8,103 bases of DNA from an archaeon (GTDB lineage: Archaea; Methanobacteriota; Methanobacteria; Methanobacteriales; Methanobacteriaceae). The stretch is from positions 1 through 8,103 of the forward strand of contig JAKSUE010000054.1 in NCBI GenBank assembly GCA_024409165.1, read 5' to 3'. Positions 6,813 to 8,103 of the stretch are shown piece after piece. The notes under the pieces were generated by a model. It saw only the letters and a list, made by a program, of their open reading frames with translations. It was not told the DNA's origin and ran no database searches. Positions within the stretch are counted from its first letter, which is position 1, and each line of letters begins with the position of its first letter. Made by a program: the position numbers and the translations under genes.

Positions 6813-6845
6813 TTTCATAATATTGTCATTTAATTTATTTAAACA
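6813..6845 (-). promoter_or_regulatory. Cassette element copy 4, probable promoter of the 6548-6763/6327-6521 pair
   Basis: This is a 33-base copy that lacks four bases between the TATA-like TTTAAATAAATT part and the AATGACAATATT part. The expected start is near 6814. Because the deletion shortens the space between box and start region, it offers a natural test of whether spacing matters. Confidence 0.6.
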
Positions 6846-6903
6846 AATAAATAAAATCATCCGTATAGTAATCTCATTTAAGTCCTTTTTCTTTTTTTCT
6901 TTT

Positions 6904-7077
6904 TCATATCTTAGATCTAATTGCACATAATTCATTATATTCTGCGATTTCATCAAAAACTTCTTTTTCGGATAAATTATTTTCCAAACATTTATTTGAT
7001 AAATAATCCCAAAATACCCCATTAAATGCATTTAATGGCTTATTTAAAATCTCGTTTTTAATTTCTTCAGGTATCAT
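6904..7077 (-). CDS. Small protein of unknown function, 57 residues
   Basis: No family is recognised. The sequence (MIPEEIKNEILNK, then NGVFWDYLSNKCLE, then LSEKEVFDEIAEY) looks soluble, helical and acidic. The open frame extends to an ATG at 7107, but that codon lies inside the cassette element, upstream of the expected transcription start near 7096. The ATG at 7077 has GAGG eight bases upstream; an ATG at 7083 is too close to it. I therefore use 7077. LSEKEVFDEI is a weak echo of the LSxEEQK segment of nearby proteins. Confidence 0.65.
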   Translation of the reverse strand: MIPEEIKNEILNKPLNAFNGVFWDYLSNKCLENNLSEKEVFDEIAEYNELCAIRSKI

Positions 7078-7090
7078 TTTCATATCCTCG

Positions 7091-7127
7091 TATCGCAATA
7101 TTACCATTTAACGAATTTATTTAAACA
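7091..7127 (-). promoter_or_regulatory. Cassette element copy 5, probable promoter of the gene at 6904-7077
   Basis: This is a 37-base copy with TTTAAATA at 7118-7125 and an AATATTGCGATA end on the minus strand, one base off the usual GAAA. Transcription from about 7096 would give a short leader of about 19 bases containing the GAGG site. Confidence 0.65.
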
Positions 7128-7132
7128 AATAA

Positions 7133-7255
7133 TTATAATTTAGATTCATCAATAGGAATAGGATTATCTAAAGTACCAAACAAATTAGGAAATCTCCCCA
7201 AATATATACATTCATCTTTGAATTCATAATATTTTTTAGGATTTTCTAATACCAT
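7133..7255 (-). CDS. 40-residue remnant or short form of the 71-residue family
   Basis: The product matches the last 39 or so residues of the 71-residue paralogues: NPKKYYEFKDECI, then FPNLFGT, then an identical DNPIPIDESKL end. The N-terminal half (GYGQFGNTAEV and most of the helix) is missing. The ATG at 7255 has GAGAGG six bases upstream, so a short protein may still be made. A GTG at 7282 is in frame and would add nine residues (KLLIERHL), but it sits inside the cassette element. It could be a truncated pseudogene or a deliberately short family member; the intact frame and ribosome binding site favour expression. Confidence 0.6.
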   Translation of the reverse strand: MVLENPKKYYEFKDECIYLGRFPNLFGTLDNPIPIDESKL

Positions 7256-7276
7256 CAAGTGCCTCTCTATTAATAG

Positions 7277-7313
7277 TTTCACAATATTGTCATTTAAAGA
7301 ATTTATTTAAACA
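7277..7313 (-). promoter_or_regulatory. Cassette element copy 6, probable promoter of the ORF at 7133-7255
   Basis: This 37-base copy has TTTAAATA at 7304-7311 and ends AATATTGTGAAA on the minus strand. It begins only a few bases after the stop of the upstream gene (7319). Expected transcription start is near 7282, about 27 bases before the ATG. Confidence 0.65.
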
Positions 7314-7318
7314 GTGAT

Positions 7319-7498
7319 TTAATCATCTACTTCTGTAGTGATTGCTTTTATCAAATCATTAAAATATTTTTCTTTAACTTCTTTTTTCTTTTCTTGGGGA
7401 ACAGTAGGGTCATCTAAAATTTTACAAACTTCCCCCCATTCCTCATCATCAAATCCTAAATTATTCACTTTTTCAGGATCTACTATTAATTTACTCAT
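7319..7498 (-). CDS. Small acidic protein of unknown function, 59 residues
   Basis: No family is recognised. The protein (MSKLIVDPEKVNNLGFDDEEWGE at the start and TTEVDD at the end) is acidic and probably soluble. The open frame extends to an ATG at 7522 (eight extra residues, KYYVVKK), but that ATG falls in the AATATTAYGAAA part of a partial cassette element. GTGGT lies seven to eight bases before the ATG at 7498, so I use that start. Unlike its neighbours it has no complete TTTAAATA-type element upstream, so it may depend on transcription from the gene at the right edge. Confidence 0.65.
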   Translation of the reverse strand: MSKLIVDPEKVNNLGFDDEEWGEVCKILDDPTVPQEKKKEVKEKYFNDLIKAITTEVDD

Positions 7499-7510
7499 TT
7501 TTTTAACCAC

Positions 7511-7538
7511 ATAATATTTCATAATATTAATTACATTT
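7511..7538 (-). repeat. Partial cassette element copy 7 (TATA half missing)
   Basis: On the minus strand AATTAATATTATGAAA followed by TATT matches the downstream half of copy 2 (AATTAATATTACGAAA, then CTATT). The upstream TGTTTAAATAAATT half is absent; its place is taken by the end of the disrupted gene at 7531-7730. Confidence 0.5.
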
Positions 7539-7730
7539 CATTTTTATTAGAAGATTTATAAGGTTCATAATAAGGATTCTCTTTAATTTTTTTACTAATC
7601 AAATTTCCATTATTATCATAAATTAATTCCACATAAAAAGTAGCAAAATATTTAGAAGACCTTGAAAAACCTCCAATAGGACTTTCTCGTGGATCTCAAA
7701 TCATTTCATTATCCATCCAAAATTATTCAT
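7531..7730 (-). pseudogene. Disrupted small gene with frameshift and in-frame TGA
   Basis: On the minus strand an ATG at 7730 overlaps the stop of the upstream ORF (ATGA), but its frame ends after nine codons. Adding one T to the four-T run at 7719-7722 restores a frame reading MNNFWMDNEMI, then a TGA at 7696-7698, then 54 more codons from DPRESPIGGF through YVELIYDNNGNLIS to a TAA at 7531. The TGA stands where TGG (Trp) would fit. The restored product would be about 66 residues. I do not recognise it. Two separate lesions suggest decay, though a sequence error could explain either one. Confidence 0.5.
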
Positions 7731-8103
7731 AAAAGACTACCTTTTAAATAAAAAATACAATTTAAATGATTTAAAAATTTATTTAATTCTATTCTGTCTG
7801 TACATTCTATTTTAAAATATACCTCATCATAATTATTTCTAATAATTGCAGTATAATAAGTATCTTCTTTAGAATCCTCTTCAAACTTAGAATAATACTC
7901 AAAATCATGACTTCTATTAAAAATATTAAGAATATGGAAATAAATATTTTCTAAAGGCCAATTTCGTTTAAAAACTGCATGAATCCAAATTTCATCTTCA
8001 TCATTATAAATATCAACTTCAATATCTCTAAAAAAAGAAACATTATTCAAATAATATTTCCTTGGACATAAAGATTCCCTTGCAAATAAACTCATAAAAC
8101 ATC
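7727..8103 (-). CDS. Protein of unknown function, at least 122 residues, possibly partial at the window edge
   Basis: The frame is open from the right edge to a TGA at 7727-7729. The first ATG in the window is at 8095, giving 122 residues (MSLFARESLCPRKYYLNN at the start), but only eight bases precede it and no ribosome binding site is visible, so the gene may begin outside. The product has alternating charged and aromatic segments (DEIWIHAVFKRNW, NIYFHILNIF, YYTAIIRNNYDEVYFKIE), which suggests a beta-rich soluble domain. No signal peptide or membrane span is evident. No family is recognised. Its stop overlaps the ATG of the disrupted gene, a sign of former coupling. Confidence 0.6.
   Translation of the reverse strand, partial: CFMSLFARESLCPRKYYLNNVSFFRDIEVDIYNDEDEIWIHAVFKRNWPLENIYFHILNIFNRSHDFEYYSKFEEDSKEDTYYTAIIRNNYDEVYFKIECTDRIELNKFLNHLNCIFYLKGSLL

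Noticed and set aside
6768..7031. 87-codon minus-strand open frame
   Set aside because: It runs through the cassette element and overlaps the better supported gene at 6904-7077 in another frame. Its composition is low-complexity and it has no convincing ribosome binding site.
5641..7313. Repeated elements as a CRISPR array
   Set aside because: The repeats are 33-37 bases, but their spacing is irregular (about 190-550 bases) and the intervals hold genes with ribosome binding sites.
5641..7313. Elements as integron-type attC recombination sites
   Set aside because: Copy 1 has a weak inverted TTTCGT/ACGAAT pair, but it is not kept in the other copies, no integrase gene is in the window, and the TATA-to-start layout explains the conservation better.
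7696..7698. TGA read as selenocysteine or by read-through
   Set aside because: No selenocysteine insertion structure is visible, a second lesion (frameshift) lies upstream, and Trp fits the position.

Overview
The window looks like the chromosome of a Methanobrevibacter-like methanogenic archaeon of the order Methanobacteriales. It is very AT-rich, its starts are preceded by GGAGG/GGTGA-type ribosome binding sites, and it has archaeal TATA-like boxes. It also carries a three-subunit 2-oxoacid:ferredoxin oxidoreductase with a fused beta/gamma subunit, the arrangement known from Methanothermobacter VorABC. The assignment comes from recalled family knowledge; no database search was run. Every gene I can support lies on the minus strand, so transcription runs from high to low coordinates.

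The left half (about 110-5500) is a metabolic block. In transcription order it holds a helix-turn-helix/cupin regulator (4870-5421), an AMP-forming acyl-CoA synthetase (3049-4725), and vorC, vorB and vorA (2692-2931, 1640-2695, 177-1628). VorC and VorB overlap by 4 bases and VorB and VorA are 11 bases apart, so the three form one translationally coupled operon. A perfect hairpin with a T-rich tract closes it. Together the genes suggest activation of a short or branched carboxylic acid to its CoA ester, then reductive carboxylation to a 2-oxoacid (or the reverse oxidation), under control of the adjacent regulator. Palindromes in the regulator promoter and the synthetase promoter are candidate operators.

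The right half (about 5520-8103) is accessory in character. It is a run of very small genes of unknown function (40-73 codons), ending in a larger unknown ORF that runs to the window edge. Most gaps between the small genes hold the same 33-37 bp element, always in the same orientation. The element begins with a TATA-like TGTTTAAATAAATT and ends in AATATTRCGAAA at about the expected transcription start. The cluster is therefore best read as an array of gene-plus-promoter cassettes. Two of the proteins are 71-residue paralogues (58 of 71 residues identical), a third is a 40-residue remnant of the same family, and others share only a short LSxEEQK-like segment. One element (5641-5677) has no gene after it, only a hairpin and T-tracts. 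A disrupted gene (7531-7730) with a frameshift and an in-frame TGA lies near the right end.

The element places the starts of two small genes downstream of the longest possible ORF start, because the upstream ATGs fall inside the promoter element. The left edge (3-68) has three imperfect copies of a 23-bp tandem repeat. No gene-free stretch exceeds about 300 bases. No tRNA, rRNA, insertion sequence or CRISPR array was seen.
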